Positions 13,918-22,978 of a DNA stretch of 64,000 nucleotides are shown here, piece by piece. The notes under the pieces were generated by a model. It saw only the letters and a program-made list of their open reading frames with translations, did no database searches and had not been told where the DNA came from. Origin of the DNA: Sphingomonas sp. 7/4-4 (GTDB lineage Bacteria; Pseudomonadota; Alphaproteobacteria; Sphingomonadales; Sphingomonadaceae); the NCBI RefSeq assembly GCF_027941955.1, contig NZ_CP115960.1:744001-808000 (forward strand), read 5' to 3'. How positions within the stretch are numbered: the stretch's first letter is position 1; each line of letters begins with the position of its first letter. The translations under genes were made by a program, and so were the position numbers.

Positions 13918-14023
13918 GTCACCCCGGCCTCGTGCCGGGGTCCACCGGGAGGCAATGGAAGCGCTAGAGGCTCCAGATTCAACCGTTGCCGCTCAGGGGA
14001 CCCCGACACAGGGCCGGGGTGAC
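13918..14023. repeat. Paired REP-like palindromes, family A, copy 2
   Basis: Starts GTCACCCCGGCCTCGTGCCG and ends AGGGCCGGGGTGAC, the same inverted arrangement as the copy at 12360 but with a different loop (CCTCGTG) and a longer spacer. It fills most of the gap between the TM2 gene and cysS. Confidence 0.7.
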
Positions 14024-14050
14024 AGGTTATGTGTCAGCGACCCCGCGTCT

Positions 14051-15478
14051 CTAGAGCGCCGGCTTCCAGTCCCAGCCCAGGGGATCGCCGTCCATCACTT
14101 CGACGCCGGCGGCGGCGAGTTCGTCGCGGATGGTGTCGGAGCGCTGGAAATCCTTCACGACGCGCGCTTGCTGGCGCTCGACGAGACGGTCGCTGATCTG
14201 CTCGGGGGTGAGGGTCGCATTCGCCGGGCGGACGCGCAGCTCCTCGCGGGTGAGGGCGAGCAGGTTTAGGCCGAGCACTGCGTCGAATTCGGCAAGCGCG
14301 GCGAGGCGATCGGCCGGCGACAGTTTCTTCTCGGCAAGCAACTCATCGAGGATGGGGAGTGCCCTGGGCGTGTTGAGATCGTCCGAGACCGCCTGATCGA
14401 GGCGCTCCAGCCATTCTTGCGGCGCGATGCCTTCGCCCTCGGCCTTCGCCTTGAGCGCGGTCACCGTCATCACCAATCGCTTGAGGCGGGTCAGCGCGGC
14501 GGCGAGATTCTCGGCCGAGAATTCCAGCTCCGAGCGATAATGTGCCTGGAGGCAGAGCAGGCGATAGGCGAGGGGTGCACCCCCGCATCGATCAGCGACT
14601 GGAGCGTCGTGAAGCCGCCCTTCGATTTCGACATCTTGGCGCCGCGATCGACCAGGAAATTGTTGTGCATCCAGAAATGCGCGCCGGTATCCGAGCAGTC
14701 GCAAAAGGCCTGGTTCTGGGCGATCTCGTTGGGGTGGTGGATCTCGCGGTGATCGATCCCGCCGGTGTGGATGTCGAACGGCGCGCCGAGATATTTCAGG
14801 CTCATCACCGAGCATTCGAGGTGCCAGCCGGGCGCACCCTTGCCCCAGGGGCTGTCCCATTCCATCTGGCGCTGCTCGCCGGGGGCGACTTGCGCCAGAT
14901 CGCGAAATCCTGCGGGTGGCGCTTGCCCTCGACCGCTTCGATCCGGCCTTCGCGCGTATCGTCCTGCGATCCGGCGAGCTTGCCGTAATCGGGGACGGTG
15001 GTGCTGTCGAAATAGAGGCCGGTGTCGAGCTCGTAGCAGTGATCCGGCGCGATCTTCTTCGCGAAGTCGATCATCTCGTCGATATGATCGGTCGCGACCG
15101 ACCAGCGGCTGGGCTGGCGGATGTTGAGATCGGCGATGTTCTGCTTGAACGCGGCAGTGTAATGCGCGGCCACGTCCCAGATGCTCTTCGCCTGGGCGCG
15201 CGCGGCGGCCTCCATCTTGTCGTCGCCGGCATCGGCATCCGAGGTCAGATGACCGACATCGGTGATGTTGATGACGTGGGTGAGGGGTATCCCTTCCAGG
15301 TCAGCACCCGGCTCAGCGTGTCGGTGAACACGTACGCGCGCAGGTTTCCGAGATGCGCGTAATTATAGACCGTGGGTCCGCACGAATAGACGCGGACGCC
15401 CTTTTCGGAGTCGAGCGGCGCGAAGGGCTCGAGGCTGCGGGTGAGGGAGTTGTAGAGCGTGAGCTGGGCACCGGACAT
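14051..15478 (-). CDS. cysS: Cysteinyl-tRNA synthetase
   Basis: Charges tRNA-Cys with cysteine. About 476 residues, normal for the family. The class I signatures are present: [15 protein letters not shown] holds a zinc cysteine and the HIGH-equivalent [13 protein letters not shown] and [17 protein letters not shown] give further zinc ligands, and KMSKSKG is the second ATP motif. Three single bases are missing, in GGGG at 15283-15286, GGGGG at 14881-14885 and GGGG at 14572-14575; correcting each gives one continuous protein. An essential gene with three such lesions is the clearest sign of sequence error rather than decay. A tRNA-Cys gene lies 1.5 kb away at 16929. Confidence 0.92.
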
Positions 15479-15510
15479 GGCGAGGGGCCATAGCGGCTCT
15501 CGTTTCTCCC

Positions 15511-15534
15511 GTCATCCCGGCGAAAGCGGGAGCG
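15511..15534. repeat. REP-like palindrome, family A, single or degenerate copy
   Basis: GTCATCCCGGCGAAAGCGGG, one half of the paired element described at 12360, directly upstream of cysS. No second half is evident. Confidence 0.55.
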
Positions 15535-15556
15535 ACGATGTCGAACAGGCTATCAC

Positions 15557-15662
15557 TTCTCCCTCTCTCCGCTTGCGGGGAGAGGGCAAGGGAGGGGCCT
15601 ATCGAGGGCACACCGCACTTGCCCCTCTCCTCGACCCTCTCCCCTGAAGGGGAGAGGGAGAA
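15557..15662. repeat. Palindromic repeat, family B (CCCTCTCC type), copy 1
   Basis: Two inverted hairpins: CTCTCCGCTTGCGGGGAGAG, then a spacer, then CTCTCCCCTGAAGGGGAGAG. Related pairs occur at 25831, 28442 and 49452. It separates cysS from the small leftward gene at 15668. Confidence 0.7.
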
Positions 15663-15667
15663 TTGGG

Positions 15668-15944
15668 TCAGACAGTCTCTTCCTGGCCGATCGCGGCGCG
15701 GACCATTGCGTTCCAGACTTGCGCGGGATCGCCGCCCGCGGCGCGGCCGGCTTCTACCATTTCGGGAGTGGGCTCACGCAGGGTGCGGAGCACCGCGGTC
15801 GCGCGGGGGATTTCCTGTTCCCACACTGCGTCGACAGCGCCGCCGGCGCTGACATCCCCGCCGTCGCCGTTGATGCTGAGCGCCTCGGCGGCGATCACGC
15901 GGGCGATCTCGCTCGACGGGCGAGGTCACGGAAAGATCGGTCAT
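15668..15944 (-). CDS. Small hypothetical protein, about 91 aa (frame-corrected)
   Basis: Read leftward from ATG 15944 the product starts MTDLSVTSP and, after removing one extra base in CGGGCG at 15915-15920, continues SSEIARVIAAEALSINGDGG and ends MVRAAIGQEETV. Without the correction only the last 76 residues are open. The sequence is soluble and alpha-helical with no motif I know. The frame correction is my inference; the C-terminal part is the safer half. Confidence 0.5.
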
Positions 15945-16006
15945 TCGGGCTGCTCCTGTCGCGGGTCTCGCGACGTGCAACGCATGCCCGGAGACCGCGT
16001 TCCTGT

Positions 16007-16225
16007 TCAGGCGGCGAGCGAAGCGGCCGTGTTCTGACGCCTGACGCCGTTGCCCGATGCGCCGCCGGCGATCAGCGGCAAAGCGGTGCCGCAAAATGCG
16101 CATTCGGCGGTGAGTCGACCGATCATCCAGTGCGATCGGCCGCAGCCGGGGCAATGGTTGGTCTCCTGTGGCCGATACGCGATGCGATAGCCGGTATGTG
16201 CCTGGCGGATGCCGAAATCATACAT
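16007..16225 (-). CDS. Small zinc-ribbon protein, 72 aa
   Basis: Contains CPGCGRSHW and, 17 residues on, CAFCGTALPL, two CxxC knuckles that would bind one zinc. The start MYDFGIRQAHTGYRIAYRP is conserved-looking. No enzymatic motif is present; such proteins are usually annotated as hypothetical. It lies upstream of the other small leftward gene at 15668 and may be co-transcribed with it. Confidence 0.6.
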   Translation of the reverse strand: MYDFGIRQAHTGYRIAYRPQETNHCPGCGRSHWMIGRLTAECAFCGTALPLIAGGASGNGVRRQNTAASLAA

Positions 16226-16446
16226 TCGTCGTCTCCCGGTAACCGCTGCGAAAACGAGCAGGATTCGCGGCTTGTTCCGCAGCCGGGTCGAACCGGGGGC
16301 GACGAGGCGTGCTTTTTCGCCGTCGAGTTACGCAAAAGCCACAGTGGATGAACGGCGGCTAACGGACGTGTTCAGGCTCGTTGCACGTCCGGCATGGCAG
16401 AAGAGTCGGCATGTGGAGGCAATCAAGGCCCCCGAAGGAGGATGAA

Positions 16447-16854
16447 ATGATCAAGTCCCTGTTCACTGCCGCGCTCGCCGCGACCGTCACCCTCGGCGGC
16501 ATGGCTGCAACTCCCGCCGCCGCGCAGGATTATGGCCGCGGTTATTATGAGCGCGAGTATCGCGACGACGGCTATCGTGGCGACCGCGGTTATCGCGGCG
16601 ACCGTGGCTATCGTGAGGATCGTGGCTATCGCCGTGACTATCGCGGCTATCGCAACCGCAATTATCGTCGCTGCTCGAGCGGCACCACCGGCACGATCCT
16701 CGGCGCAGTCGCCGGCGGCCTGCTGGGCGGCGAGATCGGCCGCGGCAGCTCGTATCGCGGCCGGAGCACCACCGGCACGATCATCGGCGCAGGCGCGGGC
16801 GCATTGCTCGGCCGCGAAGTGGACGGCGGCGATTGCCGCGGCCGTCGCCGCTGA
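16447..16854 (+). CDS. Secreted glycine-zipper protein with Tyr/Arg/Gly/Asp repeats
   Basis: A 135-residue exported protein. Residues 1-26 are a signal peptide (MIKSLFTAALAATVTLGG, cleavage after AAAQ). Residues 35-75 repeat YRGDRG-type units and are rich in Tyr, Arg and Asp. The C-terminal half contains two glycine zippers, TGTILGAVAGGLLGGEIG and TGTIIGAGAGALLGREV, as in the 17-kDa surface antigen family. It probably sits in or at the outer membrane. AAGGAGG (16435-16441) gives the start. A terminator follows at 16879. Confidence 0.75.
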   Translation: MIKSLFTAALAATVTLGGMAATPAAAQDYGRGYYEREYRDDGYRGDRGYRGDRGYREDRGYRRDYRGYRNRNYRRCSSGTTGTILGAVAGGLLGGEIGRGSSYRGRSTTGTIIGAGAGALLGREVDGGDCRGRRR

Positions 16855-16878
16855 TCGGCGCATAGGCTGAAACACGAA

Positions 16879-16907
16879 GGGCGTCCGCTGCGAAGCGGGC
16901 GCCCTTT
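16879..16907 (+). terminator. Rho-independent terminator
   Basis: GGGCGTCCGC (16879-16888) pairs with GCGGGCGCCC (16895-16904) around a 6-base loop and is followed by TTT. It ends the glycine-zipper gene. Confidence 0.75.
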
Positions 16908-16928
16908 CGCGTATCTGTCTGGAAGCGC

Positions 16929-17002
16929 TGGAGGCCCGACCGGGAATCGAACCCGGGTGCAAGGATTTGCAGTCCTCTGCGTCACCACTCCGCCATCGGG
17001 CC
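16929..17002 (-). tRNA. tRNA-Cys (anticodon GCA)
   Basis: Read leftward: acceptor GGCCCGA pairing with TCGGGCC, anticodon loop CTGCAAA inside the stem GAGGA/TCCTT-type arm, T-arm CCCGGGTTCGATTCCCGG, discriminator T, and an encoded CCA at 16929-16931. All arms fold normally. Confidence 0.95.
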
Positions 17003-17167
17003 TCGAAAGCGAGGGCGCGAAATGCGCGAGGGGTGTGGCGCTGTCAACATAGTTTCAAAATGATCCGGCCCTCGCTTGGCGGCGACGCTGCAGCGCGATA
17101 GAAGCGCAACAACGTCAACAAGTGTATTGCGCAACTAATACGGTTGTGCGACAAAGCCGGAGTGATG

Positions 17168-17848
17168 ATGACCCTTCAGGTCGATCCCGCGCCCGTCGAA
17201 GCGAGCCGCTTCGAAGCGATGCGCCATGCGATGGTTGCGAGCCAGCTCAGGACCAGCGCAGTCAATGACTCGCGCGTGGTCGAGGCGATGGCCCGCAGCC
17301 CACGCGAAAACTATCTGCCGCCCGAACATCGCGGGCTCGCCTATCGCGACACGCTGCTGCCGCTTGCGGGCGGGCGGCGCCACAATTCGCCGCTCGTCAT
17401 CGGCCGGCTGCTGACCGAGGCGCAGGTGCGCGCCGACGATCATGTCCTGCTGGTCGGTGCCGCCGGGGGCTATGCCGCGGCACTGCTCGCGCTGCTCGCC
17501 GGATCGGTGGTCGCGCTCGAGGAAGAGGATCTCGCTGGTCGCAATCGCGCGCGGGGCGCTTGCCGGCGAGGACAAGGTCGAAGTCGTGCAAGGCCCACTG
17601 AACGCTGGCTGGCCGGCGGGCGCGCCCTACGACCTGCTGATCGTCGACGGCGCGGTGGAGCAGCTTCCCGACGCGCTGATCGCGCAGGTCAAGCCGGGCG
17701 GGCGCGTGCTCACCGGCGTGATCGACCGCGGCGTGACTCGCCTCGCTTCGGGCCGTCGCACCGAAGGGGCTTCGGCCTGATCGACTTTCAAGATATCGAA
17801 TGTGCCGAATTGCCTGGTTTCCGACGCCTACGGACCTTCACTTTCTGA
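17168..17848 (+). CDS. Protein-L-isoaspartate O-methyltransferase family protein
   Basis: About 226 residues. It has the PIMT-like N-terminus FEAMRHAMVASQLRTSAVND and PRENYLPPEHRGLAY, and an SAM-binding loop HVLLVGAAGGYAAALLALL. The glycine motif is less strict than in true PIMT, so it may be a divergent member rather than a repair enzyme. One extra base near 17531 (GATCTCG for GATTCG) and one missing G in 17766-17769 break the frame; corrected, it reads EEEDSLVAIARGALAG and ends LPGFRRLRTFTF. ATG 17168 follows GGAG by 5 bases; 17162 and 17165 are possible too. In alphaproteobacteria this gene commonly precedes tolC, as here. Confidence 0.8.
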   Translation: MTLQVDPAPVEASRFEAMRHAMVASQLRTSAVNDSRVVEAMARSPRENYLPPEHRGLAYRDTLLPLAGGRRHNSPLVIGRLLTEAQVRADDHVLLVGAAGGYAAALLALLAGSVVALEEEDLAGRNRARGACRRGQGRSRARPTERWLAGGRALRPADRRRRGGAASRRADRAGQAGRARAHRRDRPRRDSPRFGPSHRRGFGLIDFQDIECAELPGFRRLRTFTF

Positions 17849-17862
17849 AGAAGAAGAGATTG

Positions 17863-19450
17863 ATGCGACTTACCTCTTTGCTCCTGGGCGTGAGCCTGAC
17901 GGCGCTCGCCATGCCTGCCGCCGCGCAGACCACGACGACGCGCAGCGGCACTTCGACTCCGGTACGCGTGCAGATTGCACCGCCGGGCGCGACTCCGGCG
18001 CTGGCCCAGACCGGACAGCCGACAACCACGCTGCGCGATGCCCTGGTGCAGGCGTACAACACCAATCCGGATCTCGCCGGCGAACGCGCCAATCAGCGCG
18101 CGAACGACGAGAATGTTCCGATCGCGAAGTCGCAGGGACGTCCGGGCGTGAGCTCGACGGGATCGATCAGCGACAGCCTGTACGACACCGATGCGACGTT
18201 CCAGCCGACTCGGCGCGGGGCGCTGGGGCTCGATCTGTCGGTTCCGATATTCAGCGGCGGCGCGGTGCGCAATTCGGTCAAGGCGGCCGAGACTCGCGTC
18301 GAGGCGGGGCAGGCCAATCTGCGCGGCGCCGAGGCGGATGTCTTCACGCTGACGGTGACGGCCTATGTCGACGTGCTGCGCGATGAGGCGATCGTGCGGC
18401 TCAACCAGCAGAACACGCGCGTGCTCGAGGTCAATCTGCAGGCGACGCGCGACCGGTTCGAGGTCGGCGACCTGACGCGCACCGATGTCGCCCAGTCCGA
18501 GGCGCGGCTGGCGCTGGCGCAGAGCCAGTTGCGGACCGCCGAAGCGCGACTGATCGGCAGCCGCGAGACCTATATCCGGGTCGTCGGCACACCGCCCGGC
18601 GCACTCGCCCAACCGCCGGCTCTGCCCAACTTCCCCGATGACGTGGGTACCGCCGAGCAGACCGCGCTCGCCAACAATCCGTATCTCGAGGCCGCCAAGC
18701 TGGCGCGCGATGCGACTCGCTATGACGTCAGCGTCGCCAAGGCCAGCCGGCTGCCGCAGGTGAGCGTCGGCGTCGGCGGCGATTATTACAATTATCTCGG
18801 CTCGGTCGGGCGCCAGGCGGCGGCTACGGGACTGCAGAGCGACGGCTTCGCGACGACTTTGGGCGCGCAGGTGACGCTGCCGATCTTCCAGGGCGGGCGC
18901 CCCGCGGCGCAGGTCCGCCAGGCACAGGCGCGGCAGGGCGCGGCGATCGAGCAGGTCACGCTCACCGAGCGCGGCGTGATCGCGCAGGCCCGCTCGGCCT
19001 ATGCGGCCTATGACAGTTCGCTCAGGGTGATCGAGATCGTCGCGCGTCGCGGTCGAGGCCAACAAGCTGAGCCTCGAGGGCGTCCGCGCCGAGAACAGCG
19101 TCGGCACGCGCACGATTCTCGACATCCTCAACGCCGAGCAGGAACTGCTCAACAGCCAGGTGAACTACGTCACTGCCGAGCGTGACGCCTATGTCGCGGG
19201 CTTCACCCTGCTTGCGGCGATGGGGCGTGCGGAAGCCAAGGATCTCGGGCTCGAGGGTGGGCCGCTCTACGATCCGGCCGCCAATTACAAGCGCGTCCGC
19301 GGCCGCTGGAACGACTGGGCGGACGACAAGACGCCGACCGGCACTAGCACCTCGACCAGCGGCACTCCGGCGCAGGGCGCGACGGTGACCAGCACCCCGC
19401 TGGATCCTTTGTTGCAGCGATCAGTTGACACCACGCCTGGAAATCCCTGA
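17863..19450 (+). CDS. tolC: TolC-family outer membrane efflux/secretion channel
   Basis: About 528 residues with a signal peptide (MRLTSLLLGVSLTALAMPAA, cleaved near AAAQ). The body shows the TolC double repeat: TLRDALVQAYNTNPDLAGER and YLEAAKLARDATRYDVSVAK as paired helices, and SVPIFSGGAVRNSV and TLPIFQGGRPAAQV as the strand motifs. An extra A at about 19035 breaks the frame; removing it reads IESSRVAVEANKLSLEG and continues to GTRTILDILNAEQELL. It is the trimeric outer-membrane tunnel for type I secretion and drug pumps and could serve the secretion system at 55033-58582. The start is 14 bases after the methyltransferase stop. Confidence 0.9.
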
Positions 19451-19485
19451 TTTAACCACAGTCAGCGACAGGAGACGTGCCGGCT

Positions 19486-19958
19486 ATGGGGAAATCAGTA
19501 CCGAGCCGTCGATGGAGGAGATCCTCTCCTCCATCAAACGCATCATCGCCGAGGAAGGCGATGCGGCGGTGGCTTCGCGTACCCGCCGCGGCCGTGCTTC
19601 CACTGCGCCGAGCGCACGCCCGGCGCCCGCGGAGGATGAGGATCCGGAGGGCGAGGCTGTGCTCGAGCTGCACGATCAGGTCGAGGAAGAGCCCGCCGAC
19701 AAAACCGGCGCTGCGCCCGTGCAGCCGGCGCGTACCGAGCCGATCCTGTCCGAGCGCGCGGTCGAAGCGACGCGCGGACCGCTCGAAGCGCTCTCGCGGA
19801 TGGTGGTGAAGCCCGAGGCGGCGGGCTCCGACACGCTCGAGGGGCTGGTGCGCGAATTGCTCAAGCCGATGCTGCGCGACTGGCTCGACGCCAATCTCCC
19901 GCAGATCGTCGAGGCGATGGTCGCGCGCGAGATCACGCGGATTACGGGACGGAACTAG
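19486..19958 (+). CDS. popZ: PopZ/DUF2497 family polar organizing protein
   Basis: About 157 residues. The conserved N-terminal helix EPSMEEILSSIKRIIAEEGD and C-terminal oligomerisation region LEGLVRELLKPMLRDWLDAN define the family; between them is a low-complexity Pro/Glu/Ala linker. In Caulobacter, PopZ forms a polar matrix that anchors the chromosome origin. ATG 19486 gives the family start only if one missing G in GGGG (19488-19491) is restored; AGGAGA lies 10 bases upstream. It sits between tolC and an S9 peptidase upstream of valS, as is usual in sphingomonads. Confidence 0.85.
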
Positions 19959-20028
19959 AGCCGGTTTCGCCGGGGTGATGTTTCGAGGGCGATTGTAACG
20001 CTCGCAACCATCTGCTTATCTCCGCTCC

Positions 20029-22067
20029 ATGAAGCATCTCCTGCTCGCGAGCGCTCTGCTCGCTTCCGCCGCCGCGCCTGCCCTGGCGCGAGACCTCACC
20101 ATCCAGGACGTCGCGACGCTCTCGCGGGTGGGGGCGCCTGCCGTCTCGCCCGACGGCAAGTGGCTCGTCTGGCAGCAGCGTGAGACCGATCTGGCGGCCA
20201 ATCGCGGACGCTACGACCTGTGGCGGCTCGATTTGAGCAAGAAGGGGGCGATTCCGGAGAAAATCGCCGGCGAGGCGGACGTCAACGAAACCAACCCGCA
20301 GATCGTCGGAGACATGCTTTATTTCGCCTCCGACAAAGGCGGCGATGACGCAGTGTGGGCAATGCCGCTCGCCGACGGGGCTGCACGCAAGCTCACGGGG
20401 TTCTCAGGCGGGTTGGGTGGGTTCAAGGTGTCGCCGGCGGCCGACAAGTTGCTGATATGGGGAGACCGCAAGCCGGGCGCGCCGAGCCTCGAGCCGGCGA
20501 TGGTCAAGAAGGATGCCAATGCCGGATCGGGCCGGGTCTATGACCAACTCTTCGTGCGTCATTGGGACAGCTGGGCCAACGGCGACCGCTCGCAGCTGTT
20601 CGTGCTTCCACTCGGCCGCGACGGCGCGACCGGCAGCGGTGTGGCGATTGGCGGCAAGCTGATCGGCGACACGCCCTCCAAGCCGTTCGGCGGCAGCGAG
20701 GAGGTGAGCTGGTCGGCGGACGGCAAGACCGTCTATTTCGCGCTGCGCGAGGCGGGGCGGATCGAGTCGACCTCGACCAATCTCGACATCTTCGCGGCGC
20801 CGGCCGACGGCTCCGCGGCGCCGGTGAACCTCACTGCCGACAATGACGGGATGGACAACCTCCCGATCGCGTCGCCCGACGGCAAATGGCTGGCATATTT
20901 CGCGATGAAGCGGCCGACCTACGAAGCCGATCGCCAGGTGCTGATGCTCCGCAACCTCGCCACCGGCGAAGTGCGCGCGCTGACCGAGGCGTGGGACCGC
21001 TCGGTCGCCTCGATCGCGTGGGCGCCCGACGGCAAGACGATCTACGTCACGGCGCAGGACACGCAGGAAGAGCCGATCTTCAGCGTCGACCCGACCAGCG
21101 GCAAGGTAACGCGGTTGACGCAGGAAGGCGCGGTTTCCGCGGTGGTGCCGACGAAGAACGGATTGGTGTTCAGCAGGAACAGCCTGACCGCGCCGGACGA
21201 TTTCTACCGGCTGACCGGCAAGAAGACCGAGCGGCTCACGTCGGTCAATGCCGCGAAGCTCGCGGGGGTGGACTTGCCCAAGGTCGAGCGGTTCAGCTTC
21301 CCGGGCGCAAACAACGATACGGTGTGGGGCTATGCGGTGCGCCCGGCCTCGCTCGCCGAGGGAAAGAAGGCACCGATCGCGTTCATCGTCCATGGCGGGC
21401 CGCAGGGGTCGAGCAACAACAGCTGGTCGTATCGCTGGAACCCCGCGGTATTCGCCGGCGCGGGCTATGCCGTGGTCTCGGTCGATTTCCATGGCTCCAC
21501 CGGCTACGGCCAGGCCTTCAGCGACGCGATCCGCAACAATTGGGGCGGCTGGCCGCTCGAGGACCTGCAAAGGGGCTCGCGGCGGCGACCGGCAAGTTCG
21601 CGTATCTGGACGCCGACAATGCCTGCGCGCTCGGCGCATCCTATGGCGGCTACATGATGAACTGGATCGAAGGGCAGTGGCCCGATCGGTTCAAGTGCAT
21701 CGTCCAGCATGACGGCGTGTTCGACGCGCGCGCCATGGCCTATGAGACCGAAGAGCTCTGGTTCGACGAATGGGAGCATGGCGGGAAAGCCTATTCCGAG
21801 GACCCCGAGGCGTTCGAGAAATGGAACCCGGTCAACCACGTCACCAAATGGAAGACTCCGCAGCTGGTGATCACCAGCGAGAAGGACTTCCGCATCCCCT
21901 ATACCCAGGGGCTGGCGGCGTTCACCGCGCTCCAGCGGCGCGAGATCCCGTCGAAGCTGCTCGTCTTCCCCGACGAGAACCATTGGGTGCTCAAGCCGAA
22001 GAACTCGATGCAATGGTATGGCGAAGTGCTCGGCTGGCTGGGGAAATATACCGGCAAGAAGGAGTGA
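20029..22067 (+). CDS. S9 family peptidase (prolyl oligopeptidase / acylaminoacyl-peptidase type), exported
   Basis: About 679 residues. The signal peptide is MKHLLLASALLASAAAPALA. Residues 30-400 are a WD-like beta-propeller with SPDGKWLVW and SPDGKWLAYF repeats. The C-terminal alpha/beta hydrolase has the nucleophile in GASYGGYMMNW, the Asp in SEKDFRIPY and the His in DENHWVLKP. The enzyme should cleave short peptides in the periplasm. One A is missing in AAA at 21569-21571; corrected it reads LQKGLAAATGKFAYLDADN. It follows popZ by 70 bases on the same strand. Confidence 0.9.
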
Positions 22068-22116
22068 GGCTTTCGCAAGCGCACGCGCGGGCCTATATCG
22101 ATCGCTGGAGATGACG

Positions 22117-22320
22117 ATGGCAACGCAGTTGAAGACCGTCCGCCCGAGCGACCTGCCGACGAAGCGCGTGCGCGCGCCCGACGGCACGGTCGTGCAACTG
22201 AAGGTGGTACAGTCGGACAGCGAGACGCTGGGCGAGGACCTGCTCGCCGCCTTCCGATCGAACGTGCGCCGCATCAAGGCCGATCAGCGGAAGCGGCGTG
22301 GCGATCAGGACGCCTCGTAG
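22117..22320 (+). CDS. Small basic protein preceding a zeta-toxin-like kinase, possible antitoxin
   Basis: A 67-residue charged protein starting MATQLKTVRPSDLPTKRVRA and ending in Arg/Lys-rich RIKADQRKRRGDQ. No known antitoxin domain is recognisable. GGAG (22107-22110) precedes ATG 22117 by 6 bases; ATG 22111 is an alternative. Its 3' end overlaps the zeta-like gene by 23 bases, the usual geometry of a toxin-antitoxin pair, which is the only reason for the suggestion. Confidence 0.6.
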   Translation: MATQLKTVRPSDLPTKRVRAPDGTVVQLKVVQSDSETLGEDLLAAFRSNVRRIKADQRKRRGDQDAS

Positions 22321-22934
22321 GCCGGACCGGCCGATCTTCTGGATCGTTGCCGGTCCGAACGGATGCGGCAAGAGCACTTTCTACAATCGCACCGATATCG
22401 AGGGTTGGGGCGGATCGGTCTGGATCATCAATCCGGACCTGCTGACGGCGAAGATCGTCGAAGGCGAGAGGACGGATATCGAGGCCGCGAACCTCGCCGC
22501 CGTGCAGCGAGATCGAGAAATGGCTGGAAACCTCGATCCAAGCCTATCAGACGATCGGCGTCGAAACGGTGCTGTCGTCCGGCAAGTATCGGCGCCTCGT
22601 CGAATTGGCGCACCGGCACGGGTTCGAAGTGCGCATGATCTACATCCTGCTCGGCTCGCTCAAGCTGCAGATGGAGCGGATCGCCCAGCGTGTTCGTGAG
22701 GGCGGGCATGATGTTCCCGCTGACAAGGTCGAGGCGCGCCGTACGCGCTCGTTCGAGCAACTTCGGTGGTTCGCGCAGCACGTCGACCGGTGTTGGGTGT
22801 TCGACAACTCGACCGGCGAACCCGAATTGGTGGCCGTAAAGGGAGCGCCCGGGCCGTTGCTGCAATTTCGGGCGTTGCCGTTCGACCTGGAAATGCTGCT
22901 GCTCCAATCGGACGTTGATCTGCAGCGCGCCTGA
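22298..22934 (+). CDS. Zeta-toxin-like P-loop kinase
   Basis: About 211 residues. It opens FWIVAGPNGCGKSTFYNR, a Walker A loop in the setting of zeta toxins and related kinases, and continues INPDLLTAK, TIGVETVLSSGKYRRLVE and REGGHDVPADKVEARRTRS, a typical zeta lid and Arg region. True zeta toxins phosphorylate UDP-N-acetylglucosamine and block cell-wall synthesis; chromosomal homologues may do otherwise. One extra base at about 22509-22511 breaks the frame; removing it gives AAVQRIEKWLETSIQ. It overlaps the small gene upstream and ends 44 bases before valS. Confidence 0.8.
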
Positions 22935-22978
22935 CGATGGGTTTGCCAATTGGTCGCAGGGCTCGCTAAAGCGCCGCC

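Noticed and set aside
14051..15478. cysS as a pseudogene
   Set aside because: It is essential, the only cysS visible, and all three lesions are one-base losses in G runs like those in other genes.
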